Counted from the first letter of the stretch, positions 22,346-34,529 are shown. The stretch is 64,000 bases of DNA from Flaccisagitta enflata (GCA_965153355.1 OZ231126.1:23994001-24058000), one strand, 5' to 3'. Notes: generated by a model not told the origin, from the sequence alone. Numbers and translations: made by a program.

Positions 22346-22497
22346 TCGCGGGCCAGGGAAAAGTGTGCCGTGATGGAGTTCATGGATTTATTTGGTTGGT
22401 GGCTTTGAAAAAAAAAAGATTCGTCACCAAAGCGCAGCTTGATGTATAAGAGAGTTGGTTTGCTGATCCTTTTGAATTGTTTGTTAAGAATTTGTGA
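22346..22497 (+). CDS. Candidate terminal exon, unknown protein
   Basis: After TCTTCCCTACGCCGAGTTTTGAG/ the frame reads …GKVCRDGVHGFIWLVALKKK…TKAQLDV, then TAA (22447-22449). Read as sense it continues ESWFADPFELFVKNL and ends in TGA at 22495-22497. The run of 11 A lies within the Lys codons. In the standard code it ends at 22449. Confidence 0.38.
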
Positions 22498-22756
22498 ACA
22501 TTTCTCATCATTTATTTGATGCTCCCTTTTTGGTGAATTTTACTCCTTGATTCGTTCGTCTTGGATATCCCATTATCCCAATTGTTGGCGTAGTTTGTTC
22601 CTTTGTCGGTCGTTCCTAACCTGCTTTCAATGTCACCGTTTCACGTATGTGACGAATGGTGCCCATTAAAGAATCGATCTCAGATTTGTTAAATTCTTAG
22701 CCCGATTTCATTTTATATCCCAGTCCACTTTCTCGCTTAGACTCTCACGGACTTAC

Positions 22757-22832
22757 CTTGCCGCCATTACTTACTTTGGTGTACTTGTATTTCACGCATT
22801 CTTCTACTCTTCTTGCCTCCGTCAGACTCGGA
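22757..22832 (-). CDS. Possible minus-strand exon
   Basis: A frame reading …LTEARRVEECVKYKYTKVSN… ends at a consensus donor, GGCAAG/GTAAGTCC. The acceptor side is purine-rich and weak. No domain recognised. Confidence 0.25.
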
Positions 22833-22851
22833 CTTCATTCATTCTTTTCAG

Positions 22852-23654
22852 GTTTTGACTCTCGAGGCGGTGAATAAATGCAATACGACGACCTGAAAGC
22901 CATCAATCCACCAAATGTCTAAAAAAAAAAAGAAAAACAGGACCCTCCTTATCGGTGGTGGCAACACAATGGCAAAAGCGATGGTGGCAATATACGTGGT
23001 GGTGGCGGCGATGGCGATGGCAGTGGTGGCTTCAGCGATGGCAGTAACGGCGGCGGTAAAAGCGGCCGCGGTGAATATGACATTGGTGCCGTCAGCGGCC
23101 CAAACCGGTCATCTTTCCGGGCACTGACAACATTGGCGGTCATTTTGATTTATGGTTTCAAGTGTAACACCTCAACTTACACTTTATTTTGTACGCCTAC
23201 TACAATATTCCCAGCCGTCACTCCAGTCAGCAGTCTCTGCACGCTTGTACAGCTTACAGCTTACGCTTACAACTCTTTCCACTTCCTACCTTCATCGTTT
23301 GTGCGTTTCCTACCGCCTTTGCCGCTCGTGTCGCATGGAGGAAGAAAAAGACATAAATTTTCGAGGGAAAGAAATAAAAATTTGACCCCCGAACGAATCG
23401 GAAGCCGGATAGCGGAAAAGAAACAGACAAAAGTTGGAACTAGCAAAAAATTCTAGAACAAGGATGGCGAAGAGAATGTGTTTCAAAATATACAAAGTGA
23501 GGGAGAGAAAGGCGATTTACATAAATTGATGAGACAAATAGATAAAACATTTAGATGTAAAGGTAAACGCGAGCAATCTGAAGATAGAACGACATGGGAG
23601 AGAGAGCATGCTTTACGACGGTTACAAGGAAGAGGCAACAAAATGTGAAGGCAG
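22852..23654 (+). CDS. Candidate Gly-rich coding region under UAR-sense reading
   Basis: A classic acceptor (TTCATTCATTCTTTTCAG/) opens a frame that meets no TGA for 267 codons. It reads FDSRGGE, TAA, MQYDDLKAINPPNV, TAA, KKKEKQDPPYRWWQHNGKSD, a Gly/Ser/Asp-rich stretch, then a hydrophobic stretch, then a charged part interrupted by TAG at 23454-23456 and followed by DGEENVFQNIQSEGEKGDLH. The hydrophobic middle (about 23110-23330) is pyrimidine-rich and may be an intron. In the standard code only 22923-23453 and 23457-23651 are open. A +1 frame open at about 23545-23730 (…YKEEATKCEGSESEYSKTG…) suggests either a frameshift or another splice. No domain recognised; Gly-rich regions suggest an RNA-binding or structural protein only loosely. 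Confidence 0.38.
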
Positions 23655-23984
23655 TGAAAGTGAATATTCGAAGACAGGAATGAAAAGTTATGATAGTCCA
23701 ATACTGAGGAGGCAACAGAATTTGAAATAAGGAGGCAAATGAGAATAAACACGCAGAAAAGGATTTTTGAAAAAAAAGTAAAATGTAAAACAAATTCTGC
23801 AATTGGCTTTTCCATTTTCTTATCATTTCTCCACTTTTTCAATCTAATTTCATTGTTCAGGCTTCACTCAATTTTCAATTCCAAACTGTCATCGTTTGCT
23901 TATTTCATGCTCCGATGGGAGGAAAAATTGAAAATTGAATGGGATTGAGACTGAGAGGCAGGGTAAGAAGAACGCCACCATCGG

Positions 23985-23988
<4 letters not shown>

Positions 23989-24071
<83 letters not shown>
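23989..24071. repeat. (AG)n microsatellite
   Basis: Dinucleotide tract. Confidence 0.97.
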
Positions 24072-24075
<4 letters not shown>

Positions 24076-24345
24076 ACAGACAGACAAATGCAAAAGACAG
24101 TAAGAGAAATAGAGAGAGAAAATTTCCGTTTGAGTGAAGCTAGGAGAGGCAGGGACAAAATTGAAACAAATGGTGAAGTAGAAATTGAAGTGGCGGCGGA
24201 AAAAAATTGACAACCTCATAAATTCATTAAGTTATGTAGCCAATTTACAAGGTGGTCCCTGACAGATTATTCTTGCATTCATATTTTACAAGGGTTTATA
24301 AAAATAACAACTTAATTTCTGAAATTCAAAACGCTTTGATTGATA

Positions 24346-25183
24346 TCAGTTGATCCTTTTCATTGAAACCCTTTCTACAATTAATCTATGCATCATTGAA
24401 CACGCATCACCCGTTTGTCTGTCTGTTTGTAATTTCAAGGAGAATTTGTATTAAACGTCATGAAATAGGTCTTGTGCCAATAACTCATTCATTTCATGAA
24501 GGAATTCCAACATCTTAAAATTTATGTTACCCTTTCTGAGAATAAGAAACCTTAAGGCCCGATCGATCGGCCATGAGCCCATGACGGTGCGCCTAGCATT
24601 TCTAATTGGAAGCGCTATGAGCTGTGAGCTTCTAGGTCCCATTGAAAGCCCTAATAAACTTACCCTGTTTAACCAATATGAAGCATTGTCAGCTTCATAG
24701 GAAGCTTAACAACTGAAACTACAAACATCATGACGCCATTTATTAGGAGTGCGTACGACGCTTTGTTGTCGGTTGCTCGCTTACGCTAATCTGACTCGTG
24801 TAGAAACAATGAATGGCAACATTGATTCGTTGTAGCTTTGCTCTGGAGGTCTCATAGTACATGTACTCGTAAAAATAAATTCGATGTTCATGAAATTAAG
24901 GTAATTGCTCCTTATAGTGTCTCTCCGATCTCCCTCTTCTAGTCGCTTCCATCGAAACCTTTTGAGGTCTTTAAGTAGAAAAAACAACTCTTATTACTGT
25001 AGACACCGGGACAATAATATTCGAGTCTCTTTATCTCGTAAATTTCCATATGGGTCATTAGTCATGACATCCCCAAAGTTGGTTGATGAAAAAGTTAATA
25101 TCGAATATTTGACGGATTGTTGAAGCAGAAATCCTTTTTCTCTGGATATTATATCGTTGTTCCTTGATCGTCGTATTTCATGT
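24346..25183 (-). CDS. Longest non-repetitive TGA-only frame (~279 codons)
   Basis: On the minus strand a strong pyrimidine tract and acceptor (CTTCTTTACTTTTAAG/) open a single frame that runs 838 nt to TGA (24346-24348). It contains five TAA and no TAG or earlier TGA. Segments between the TAAs look globular: …NDPYGNLRDKETRILLSRC…, …FRWKRLEEGDRRDTIRSNYL…, …ALRFLILRKGNINFKMLEFL…. In the standard code these are three separate frames (25203-24994, 24987-24781, 24642-24451), all in the same register, which is unusual. It is either one gene in a UAR-sense code, a decayed gene, or chance. A run this long without TGA has about a 1% chance per start point in random sequence, but many start points exist. 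No family recognised. Confidence 0.4.
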
Positions 25184-25443
25184 CTTAAAAGTAAAGAAGT
25201 CATGAAGGGAGAAAAAGAGAAAAAAAAACTAAAAGATGTATGGAGAGAGGAAGTTTAAGGGGAAAAAAGTAGAGAGAGAGAGAAAGAAGAAAAAAATTGA
25301 AAGGGACCGAAAAAGAGAGAGCGAAAAACGAAAAATCGCCTGACACAATCGTAAGTATTGACAAAATGAGAGGGAGAAAGAGGAAAAAAATACTGGTCCT
25401 CTGGTGGAGGCTGGGTAGGTAGGGGCCGAGAATCAGAGAGTAT

Positions 25444-25840
<397 letters not shown>

Positions 25841-26423
25841 AAAGAGAGACAAGAATTCTTATGGAACCGAGTAACAGAATATATAATGTATAAGTCTGAG
25901 TGAGAGAGTGGGTCATAAGCAAAGAAAGAGGCGAGTAAAGAAAGAGGCGAGCCCATCCGAGCCATCGACCCTCCACGTCCAACTCCAGCCCACCGCCGTC
26001 GGAACTATGATGGTGTTCAGGGTCCCGGATTTCTTGGAGGGGGACCAAACCCTTTTTTAAACTTTCTTTCTATTGATATATAATTGCTTCATTCTTAGCT
26101 TCATTCTTCTTCTCTCTTCATAAATTGTTGGTTTCGACTTTTTCGATGAGCAAAACATTCAATCATCTTCTTAATTTCGCCTCGATGGCGACGAAAACGT
26201 TCTTAATTCTTCTTTCTTTTTCCCTTTTTTTTCTTTTCTGCCTTTTTGTTCTTTCTTTTTTTGTTTTATGGTGGTTGTTTTAATGAAAATGGGTCGTAAA
26301 ACAGATTTGCTTTCAACCAGAAGAGAAACGAACAAATTTAAAAGCGATCGGATCTTGAAAATTGACAAAGCAGAGTAAAGAGTAAACCGGTTTCATATAT
26401 ATTTTTTTCTAATCTTAATGAGA

Positions 26424-26424
<1 letters not shown>

Positions 26425-26517
<93 letters not shown>

Positions 26518-26640
26518 CTTATCAAAATACAAGCAGAGACAGAGAGACAAAGAGAGAAAGATAGACAGAAAAAGAGAAAGAAACATGGAGAGAAAGGGTC
26601 AGAGACAGACCGCGTGCGACAGAGAGAAAGAAAGAGACAG
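26425..26640. repeat. (AG)n microsatellite and AGAGAC-rich flank
   Basis: Pure AG to 26516, then impure purine repeats. Confidence 0.95.
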
Positions 26641-26879
26641 AAAGAGCCTTTAATCCCGCTTTTGCACCTGCGAGTTGATTAACTCTCTGTCTTCATGCAA
26701 CAAGCAATTATAACGAAAAAAAATCCACACTGAGAGTCTCAAGACATTGAACATTTTTTTCCACTCAGATATCATATCAAAAGGAAGTCGACCGTTGACT
26801 CTTACAACTGTTTTTATTGCTTGCAACCTGGTTCACCACCTTTGATGTGTCTCATCCCGTAACATTTACATGCATTTTA

Positions 26880-26880
<1 letters not shown>

Positions 26881-26967
<87 letters not shown>
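26881..26967. repeat. (TC)n microsatellite
   Basis: Dinucleotide tract. 26970-27400 is pyrimidine-rich and gene-free as far as I can see. Confidence 0.97.
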
Positions 26968-26971
<4 letters not shown>

Positions 26972-27399
26972 CTTTCTTTATTTTCTTCCCTTTTCCCCCT
27001 TTCTTCTTTGAAAATTTGAAATGTTTTCGTTGTGACGCTCCAGTTTTCTGTTCGAGTAATTTTCATGCTTCCTCTTCTTCGCTCTTCCTCCTCCTCCCTA
27101 TTTCCCGATAATGTTTCTTCTTCCTCTTCCTTTTCTCCACCTTTTTCCCTTTCCTTTTATGTCACACTCTCTCTTTTTTTTATATAAATAAAAATCATTA
27201 TACGAAAATTACTAAGTTACTTTACGCTCCTCGAATTTGAATTTAATAACTTCACTTGCACTTAATGTTCTCAAGTGGTTTTAAGACACGAGCGTGACGC
27301 TACATCGTCCGATCCGTCGGTCTGTCTGTCGATCAAGTCATCGAAGGCATCGATCATTCAACAGGTTGTTCAGGTCTAGCCAAAGGTAACATTTCTTGA

Positions 27400-27497
27400 T
27401 AACAAGAGGTGCCTCAATCTAATAAACGCAACAACAGTCACTCCACGCTGACTGCTCATTTGTTGAATAAAATTCATTCATTCATTCATTCATTATT
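27400..27497 (+). mobile_element. 3' end of a retroposon with (ATTC)n tail
   Basis: …GACTGCTCATTTGTTGAATAAA followed by five ATTC units. Such tails are typical of LINE or SINE 3' ends. The 5' limit is not defined. 27500-28270 shows no gene. Confidence 0.4.
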
Positions 27498-28277
27498 TGA
27501 ATTTGATCCTTATAATAATCGGTTCAGTCCGTTGATCTATTTGCCGCCTCTCTAAATTCGTTAATTACGCAACGATTGTTTGTAAAAGAGCGAGTAACAA
27601 ACAGAGTTATGGAGACACCATTTGTCACGGAAAGGAATTATGGAGTCAAATCAGTTTTTTTTCTGCCTGGCTCTTATCCAGCATTCCACTTGTGCAGCCT
27701 TTTCTGTTTAACCATTGTTTCCTTGTTTTTGTTTTTGTTTGTTTGTTTTTTTCTGGGGGGGGAGGGTAAATGATTCCGTGTAGTGCACAGTAAATAGCGT
27801 GGAGACACTAAGAGACTTTAAATGATCTATCAACCCAATTTTATGCGCTCTCTTTTTCCAAATTCATCATTCTACCTTTTTCCCCAGCAGAGTTTACAAA
27901 AGACGGCAAAAAAAAAAAAAAAAGGGAAAAAAGACATTATATATTGTTTACGTTAAAAACTCCTTTCTCCTCCATGTGTAAATGTGTGCTCTCCTTTCGT
28001 CGTCTATGTCGTCTCCGTGATCATCTTCCTACCTTCCTTCCTACTTGTTGTTACAATCAGCTTTGCATTTTGGACGTAATGGCTGACTTTTCACCTTTTC
28101 GCTCCATCGTCGGATGCTCATTTATTTAATAGCCTCTTCGCCACCAGGGTCGTTGGTTGTAACGCCGTTGTGTTTTCTTTTGCTCTCACTCGCTCACGCC
28201 AGTGTTTTTCCTCTTTTTATTTGCTCGCCTTGAAAAAGAAATAAAAGAACAAAATCTTACTTTTCTCGAACTCTTGT

Positions 28278-29127
28278 ATGCTTTCCTCTTTACTCTGTTA
28301 TTCTCGTTCTCCTTCGCGTTGGTCTTTTCTTGTTCTCCTGTCTCTCTTCTTGACGTGTGACTCGTCTCCCCTCTTTTCTTTTTTTTTTGCGGTGGTGAAA
28401 ACCGGATATAAACAAGCAACAAAATACGGTGGCAGCGACGGCGGCGTCAAACGGTGGCGTTTAAAGAGACAGCGGCAGTGGCTTCTGGAAGCGAACAGCG
28501 GAACAGCGGAACAGCGGAAGGACTCGGCGGCGTCGGCAAGAAGGCGGTAAGTCCCCGTAGTGCCATCTACCGATTCTCCAAATTGTCACACATTAAGAAA
28601 AAGGAACAACAGAGGATTCATTAGGAGCCAAAATCCAGAGAGGGGGTTAAAGAAGCCATTAAGGCAATTCAAGAGGGTGGATCCACACGCAATAACCGCC
28701 ATATGCCAGGCGAAAAGAAAGACAAGCAGAGAAACAGAGAAACAGATAGAGAGTGAAAAACCACTATTTCTATTCTCCCGGTTGTTGGGAGCGAATAGCA
28801 AACAAGGGGAAGGGGAGGGGGGGGGGGGGAAAGGGAGGAACGAAACAAACTACAGATCTTGAAAAAGAATCAAATAAAAAAACGAAACTTGGAAATGTTT
28901 TCGCCCCCATGGAATGAATTAAAGATATCTTGGGGGGAAAAAAAATTAAGCGGAAAATCATTTCCATAAGTTCATTTGTTTTTGTTTATCGCTTCCCAAC
29001 TTATTTTTTTCTTTTTAGGCTCGTTTTCTTCTTCAAAGATGCCACCACTGCCGATGTAACCAAAGCTGTTGAGAGTTCGCTGAAAAAACCGACATCATCA
29101 ATAGCGAAACAACATCACCGCTCATGA
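28278..29127 (+). CDS. Possible two-exon gene, unknown protein
   Basis: Exon 28278-28546 ends at a consensus donor (AAGGCG/GTAAGTCC). Exon 29019-29127 starts after TTATTTTTTTCTTTTTAG/ and ends in TGA. The join is in phase (CG/G). The product starts with a hydrophobic stretch (SFLVLLSLFLTCDSS) that could be a signal peptide, then a basic region (…VKRWRLKRQRQWLL…) and a short C-terminus (…DATTADVTKAVESSLKKP…). It needs no recoding. The start is uncertain. Confidence 0.32.
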
Positions 29128-29139
29128 AAATCATATGCA

Positions 29140-29159
29140 ACGAAAACAACAACAACAGC

Positions 29160-29220
<61 letters not shown>

Positions 29221-29266
29221 GCAACAACAGCATCAACAACAACAACAATAACAACAACAACAACAA

Positions 29267-29347
<81 letters not shown>

Positions 29348-29395
29348 ACAACAACAACAACAACAAACAACAACGACAAAAACAACTGCAAACTC
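29140..29395. repeat. (CAA)n / (CGA CAA)n microsatellite
   Basis: The Asn- and Gln-rich open frame across it is most likely an artefact, although …PVYSPPTNHPSSVWPPTTRS… just after it is not repeat-derived. Confidence 0.9.
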
Positions 29396-29940
29396 TCAAC
29401 CTGTCTACTCGCCACCCACAAATCACCCATCGTCGGTCTGGCCACCAACAACCCGGTCACCAGTCTATCGCCGTTTTTTCTTCTCCTTTCCTCCATCTCT
29501 TACTCCGCCCTCCATCGTTCCTCCCTTCCTTCCTCTTTCTCCCTCCTCCATTTCTTCCTCTTGCTCTTCTTCCACTTGTACTTTATCCGTGGCTCGTCGT
29601 AACGCAGTTGCAGGCTTCTAATTAGTGCCTCACCAGTTTTTTTCCCTTCCTTATCCTTGCCTCTTCTCTTCGCGAACGTCTTAATTAAACTCGTTTCTCC
29701 CTTTTATCTACATCAACGCCACTTTTCTAAAGTGTTTTAAAAGCTGTTTACAACAGCATTTCTGCATCACTACCGCATCACTCCGCCAACTACGGCATCA
29801 ATATAACAACAATTATAACAATAAGGAATCATGAGACGAACGGCCAAAAACAAAAGATCAAAAAGAGCGTGATTGCAACAATTTGACGATGATGCCCCGA
29901 AAGAATGGAACGTCCAAACGCCTTTATTATTTGATCGTTA

Positions 29941-30238
29941 TTGAATTCGTTTCTTATTATTGTGATCGGAAGATCTACAATCCACTGTTACAGCAACATT
30001 GACAATCCGATAGAATTAGGTGAATTTCTTTCGCTCTCAACGCCGATAAAATATGTCGTTTGTGTCATAGTCATCGATCTAAAACCGCCTAACCAGATCG
30101 TCGACATCATTGCCAATTCCAACCTTCTCAAGTCGACCTTCAACACCGACATCCTTGGCGACATATTGCGGCTACTCCATCCTTACCATCTAGCTCCGTG
30201 GTCAACGTCTTCGTTGTCTCATCGCAACAGAAGCAAAG
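29941..30238 (+). CDS. Candidate exon, weakly dynein light-intermediate-chain-like
   Basis: An open frame without recoding ends at a consensus donor (AAGCAAAG/GTGAGTC). It contains IELGEFLSLSTPIKYVVCVI followed by VIDLKPPNQIVDII. The order 'ELG-x-x-x-L ... PI ... hydrophobic-VIDL-x-P-N' recalls the Walker-B-side region of dynein light intermediate chains (cytoplasmic or dynein-2). The resemblance is short and made from memory of the pattern, so the family call is tentative; the exon call is somewhat better. Confidence 0.35.
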
Positions 30239-30362
30239 GTGAGTCATTTTCAAGCAATTCCAACCGTAGTCGTGAATTTAGTCATGAATACAACCGATGA
30301 CAACGTCGGCCATCGATGTCCATGAGTAATCAACCGTTTAGTCTAACAACAAATGTTGTCGG

Positions 30363-30391
30363 TGAGAGAGAGGAAGAGAGAGAGAGGAAGA

Positions 30392-30484
<93 letters not shown>

Positions 30485-30485
30485 A

Positions 30486-30556
<71 letters not shown>
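30363..30556. repeat. (AG)n then (AC)n microsatellite
   Basis: AG to about 30480, AC to 30556. Confidence 0.97.
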
Positions 30557-30560
<4 letters not shown>

Positions 30561-30667
30561 CGTTCATTTTCCCCTATTACAAAAGATATCACTGAGACTA
30601 TCCTGGACCGTACTACTGACTTCCACTTTGTGGCCATTGATATTTCCTTAGAAAGAATAGAAATTTT

Positions 30668-30752
30668 CTAGGTTGCGGACAAGCCACTACAAGAGGCTTT
30701 GTCCGTCCGTCCATCGCTCCGTCTGTCGGTTGGTCTGTTAGTAATGATCTAG
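30668..30752 (+). repeat. Partial A-family repeat (head only)
   Basis: GTTGCGGACAAGCCACTACAAGAGGCTTTG followed by GTCCGTCC units; the tail is absent. Confidence 0.55.
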
Positions 30753-30957
30753 TCCTATCAACGTGCCTGTCTGAGGGTATTCGGGACAATTTTTGACGGC
30801 GGCGTACGTCGCATGGAAGAATGGATGTCAGACATGGATTTGAATGAGTAATTGAAACGGATTGCTGACCTGACATTGTACATTTTGACAAAAGAGTATG
30901 ATGCAAGCTGATAGTAACTCATGGTATAGTGATAGTTTATAAACAAACAAGTTGATA

Positions 30958-31194
30958 ATGATGACTATGACAATGAGACTGTATGAGGAGAATTACAGTG
31001 AATTCACACAATGTAACGATACTGGAAAGTACTCATTTGCATATTGCAGTTGTAACATATCTTTCTCTCCGGATGACAATGAAGTTTCACCCGATATACT
31101 CCAAAGCGCAAACATATAGTTCGACATATTTCTGAGTGACCCCATTGTAATTTTGATGTGTTTTTTTTTTCATAATTATGGTCATAAAACCTGA
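30958..31194 (+). CDS. Candidate exon, Cys-containing, unknown
   Basis: From ATG 30958 the frame reads …YSEFTQCNDTGKYSFAYCSC…NEVSPDILQSANI, then TAG (31117-31119). As sense it continues FDIFLSDPIVILMCFF… to TGA 31192-31194. Splice sites are not clear. Confidence 0.28.
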
Positions 31195-31303
31195 GACAAA
31201 TCCCATTGAAATGACAGCTACTAAGTTTACCTGAGTATTACAGATGATTTTCCATGTTATAATTTCTTATCTCTTTTCTTTCTTCGTATGTTTCTCTCAT
31301 TAT

Positions 31304-31793
31304 ATTTACGGCGGGGGAGCCATCCCGCCTCGCAAATGTGGTGTAGCGGAAGCTGTAAAGTTTGGATTGAAACTGACACGTGATCCACAATGACTGTTGA
31401 AACATCAACATTTATTTTACCTATTCCGCATGGTATACAGATTGGGTTTGATCTAGATGAAGCAATGTATATGAAGGGGCGGTTAATCTAGTTTCAATTA
31501 TCTAAAGCCACCTGATTTACAAGTACATATAACAATGATTGTGGGACAGGTATTAATTGACCAGTTGAAACGGGCTGATATTAAGACCATTTTGAAGGGA
31601 CCATGAATGATTATGGCAGTTATTAACAGTTAGTTATCTATACCGATTGCTAATCAATTGTTCGTGAAGACAACAACAACGAGACTTTAAAGGCAATTTA
31701 TAAAGCATCTACAGGATGAAATGACGATTTTCCTTTCAGGAAGAAAAATATCATTTAGCGAGTATTTTCCTACCTCCATGCTCGAAATATTGA
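31304..31793 (+). CDS. Candidate multi-exon coding region, unknown
   Basis: Two exons join in phase: 31492-31549 (after CGGTTAATCTAG/; …LKPPDLQVHITMIVGQ) with donor GGGACAG/GTATTA, and 31740-31793 after a classic acceptor (GACGATTTTCCTTTCAG/; EEKYHLASIFLPPCSKY, TGA). Upstream 31304-31390 (GGGAIPPRKCGVAEAVKFGL…) is coding-like in the same register as 31492, while 31390-31488 is coding-like in another register (…ILPIPHGIQIGFDLDEAMY…). So there is either a further small intron or two compensating frameshifts. The minus-strand frame 31899-31687 is judged a shadow. Confidence 0.33.
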
Positions 31794-32142
31794 AAGTTTG
31801 TAACTCACTATCACCAGTCATTTGTTGGGATTTATCTTGCCTCTGCATTCGATAAACTCTACATATTTCCCACCCATCATCAAATAATTTTTTTTCCATA
31901 TCTCATTCTCACTGTCAGAGATGCGATGCCTTCCTGCTGGGCCCCAGCTAACCCTCCCAACTAACCCTCCTAACTAACCCACCTAACTAACCCTCCTAAC
32001 TTAACCCTCTAAGCCCTAACTGACCGTCCTAAGTCCTAACAATCGTACGCCGTTTCTGTCTCTATGAGACTGTGACTGTCTCTTACTGTTTCTATTTGTC
32101 TGTATGTTTGTCTGTGAGTCTGTCGGTCTTTGTGTTGTTGTT

Positions 32143-32146
<4 letters not shown>

Positions 32147-32236
<90 letters not shown>
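32147..32236. repeat. (TC)n microsatellite
   Basis: Dinucleotide tract. A CTAACCCTCC repeat (31945-32035) precedes it; it resembles telomere-like CCCTAA only loosely. Confidence 0.95.
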
Positions 32237-32239
<3 letters not shown>

Positions 32240-32576
32240 ATACTACTCAAGGATTTCATAAATCTCCCTTTCGTCATTTATCAGTGTTCCTCATGTGCGG
32301 GATCTCCTTTTCCTTTTTTCCTTATATGGAATCTATCTCACACACGCGTTTCTATGACGATGATTTTTCTTCCTTTTTTTGAGACTTGGGGGAGGTTTGT
32401 CTCGTAGTCGTTTTTTTGCACGTTGAAAAATCCTTTCGAGGGAAGTGGCGCCTGCTAGATTATTTCTTTTTTTCTTTTTTTTAGCTGCAGCTAAACTTTT
32501 CCTTATTTGGATTTTCTTTTTCTCAAACTTTTTTCCCTAATTTTGCCCCTCCTCCCCACACACATTTTCGATTTCT

Positions 32577-32775
32577 TTCAGTTGCGGTCACGCGACTCTG
32601 TAAGAGGCTTTGTCCGTCTTTCCATCTGTTTGTCCGTCCGACTGTAGGTCCAGGCATAACGTTCGAGTTAAAAAAAACTTGTGGAAACACGAGCGTTTTA
32701 TATGCTTTTCTGGGCATCTTTGTTGGTGGGGGGGGGGGCGTCGGGTGTGGACCCGTCCGCAACAAAATTGTGACC
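32577..32775 (+). repeat. A-family repeat, divergent
   Basis: GTTGCGGTCACGCGACTCTGTAAGAGGC head, GTCCGTC units, then GACCCGTCCGCAAC. The final CGGCCTTGTT is missing. Confidence 0.65.
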
Positions 32776-32893
32776 CCGCATCTATTGTTTCTATGTTGTT
32801 CATTCTGTTTATCAATATGATCTTGTGGAGTAGTTAATGTTACATTTTTCAATTGGCATCATAATCGAAACAATAACACGGTTCTACATCATT

Positions 32894-33145
<252 letters not shown>

Positions 33146-33152
33146 CTCCAAA

Positions 33153-33310
33153 TTCGCGTGAACGACTCTATGACCCACATTGTCGATTGGTCGGTTGGAT
33201 GGTTGGTTGGTCTGTAACGCTTATTGTTTTTGGCTTTTACTGGCGGTTTTTAACTTCCCCTACCCAAATACTTAGTAAGCCTTTTTTATCGCTGCCCCTG
33301 CCCACCCATG
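33153..33310 (+). repeat. Partial A-family repeat
   Basis: Head and GGTCGGTTGG units present, tail stops at CCCCTGCCCACCC. The following 33310-33590 is a short degenerate repeat around CCAATCATCCATACACA/ATGCACGCAT. Confidence 0.6.
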
Positions 33311-33843
33311 CCTTGTCCTGAATTGGACAGGCCTAATCTGGAAATGACATCACTAGCATTGCACGCTCAACCCACGATTCATGCACAAGCAAGCACGCAT
33401 CCTGCCAATCGTCCACACACGAGAACGCATTTCGCTAAACATGCAAGCTCAGGCCGGCATCCCACCAAATTACCAATCATGAAAACACAGGTACATTTCT
33501 CACCAATTATCCATGTGTATGCACGCATCTCACCAATCATCCATACACATTACACAAGCGCGCGTTACTTACATGCGACCGCGACTTGGGACTGACGTTA
33601 GTCTTTGCTTCTTTCAAAGCAAACTTGGCTTTTTCCTTTCCATTCTACTATGACGGTTCCCTCGGCACATATATACGTTTCCCTTCAGTTGTTCCATGGA
33701 AAATTCCTTCTTGATTCGATTTTATTCCCCCCATTCGTCAAAACATTAATCTTTTTTTCTTTTTTTCCTTTTTTTCTTTTTTTCCTTTTTTTCTTTTTCT
33801 TTTTTTCCCCTTTTTAATCCTCCTCTTCCGCCTAATCCTTTAG

Positions 33844-34197
33844 ATTATCTTTAACCCGTGTTTGAAAAAAATCGTTTCATCTCTGTTTTCCTTAACAATT
33901 CATTTTACCCTCTACTTATTCTTACTCGAACATAAATACAAAAAATGTTGCCTCATCAAGATTTTAAAAGATAATGTATCAAAGGAAAATTGTTTTGTTT
34001 CTCACTCCTCTGAATCTGTCTGTTCCTCTGTTTCATGTCGCGACTGCTCAGGTTTTCATTGCATCATGACTGAGATGATGATCTATAAAGAAATGAAACC
34101 TTCATGTACAAAATTAAGAAGTAAGGATCAGATTTGTCTGGAAGATGTTGAAATAATTTTAGTGCCATAACTGCCATAAGCATTGGAATAGTGCTGA
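33844..34197 (+). CDS. Candidate terminal exon with membrane segment
   Basis: A very strong acceptor (CCTCCTCTTCCGCCTAATCCTTTAG/) opens a 118-codon frame ending in TGA. It reads a hydrophobic stretch (VSSLFSLTIHFTLYLFLL) and then a Cys-rich, charged domain (…SVCSSVSCRDCSGFHCIMTE…, …RSKDQICLEDVEIILVP). TAA at 34168 and 34177 and TAG at 34189 fall near the end; in the standard code it stops at 34170. A donor-like AGAA/GTAAGG inside could shorten it. Confidence 0.42.
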
Positions 34198-34529
34198 ATT
34201 ATTGCTGACTATATGTCCAAGTAAGCAAAATAATCACCATTTTAAGGATAGAAAAAGTGGTGTCATCAGAAAAGCGTCACAAAAACATAAAAGAAGTCAT
34301 GTCTGTCTGTCTGTCAAGTTAGATGGTGAACAACGCATTCGTTAAGGACTGACTCATTTTTGGTAAACCTGCTGTAACAATTTCATTTTACTTAACTGTG
34401 TCTGTTCTTTCGCTCAAAGTCCTTTTTGGCAAATAAGCGACAAACGCGTTCCCTTTTGGATTGATTATTGACGCTTTCACAATTATGCCATGGCCTATGG
34501 GAAATTTTTTTCTCCCTCCTCTTCTTCCC

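Noticed and set aside
23483-23842. 119-codon hydrophobic minus-strand frame
   Set aside because: The opposite strand is a charged, more protein-like frame; this is its hydrophobic shadow.
29124-29621. Asn/Gln-rich protein of 165 residues
   Set aside because: Most of it is a (CAA)n microsatellite; the short unique tail is not enough.
31687-31899. 70-codon minus-strand frame starting at ATG
   Set aside because: The plus strand has a classic acceptor and an in-phase terminal exon at 31740-31793 opposite it.
31945-32035. CTAACCCTCC repeats as telomeric sequence
   Set aside because: Units are irregular and short, with no run of a canonical telomere motif.
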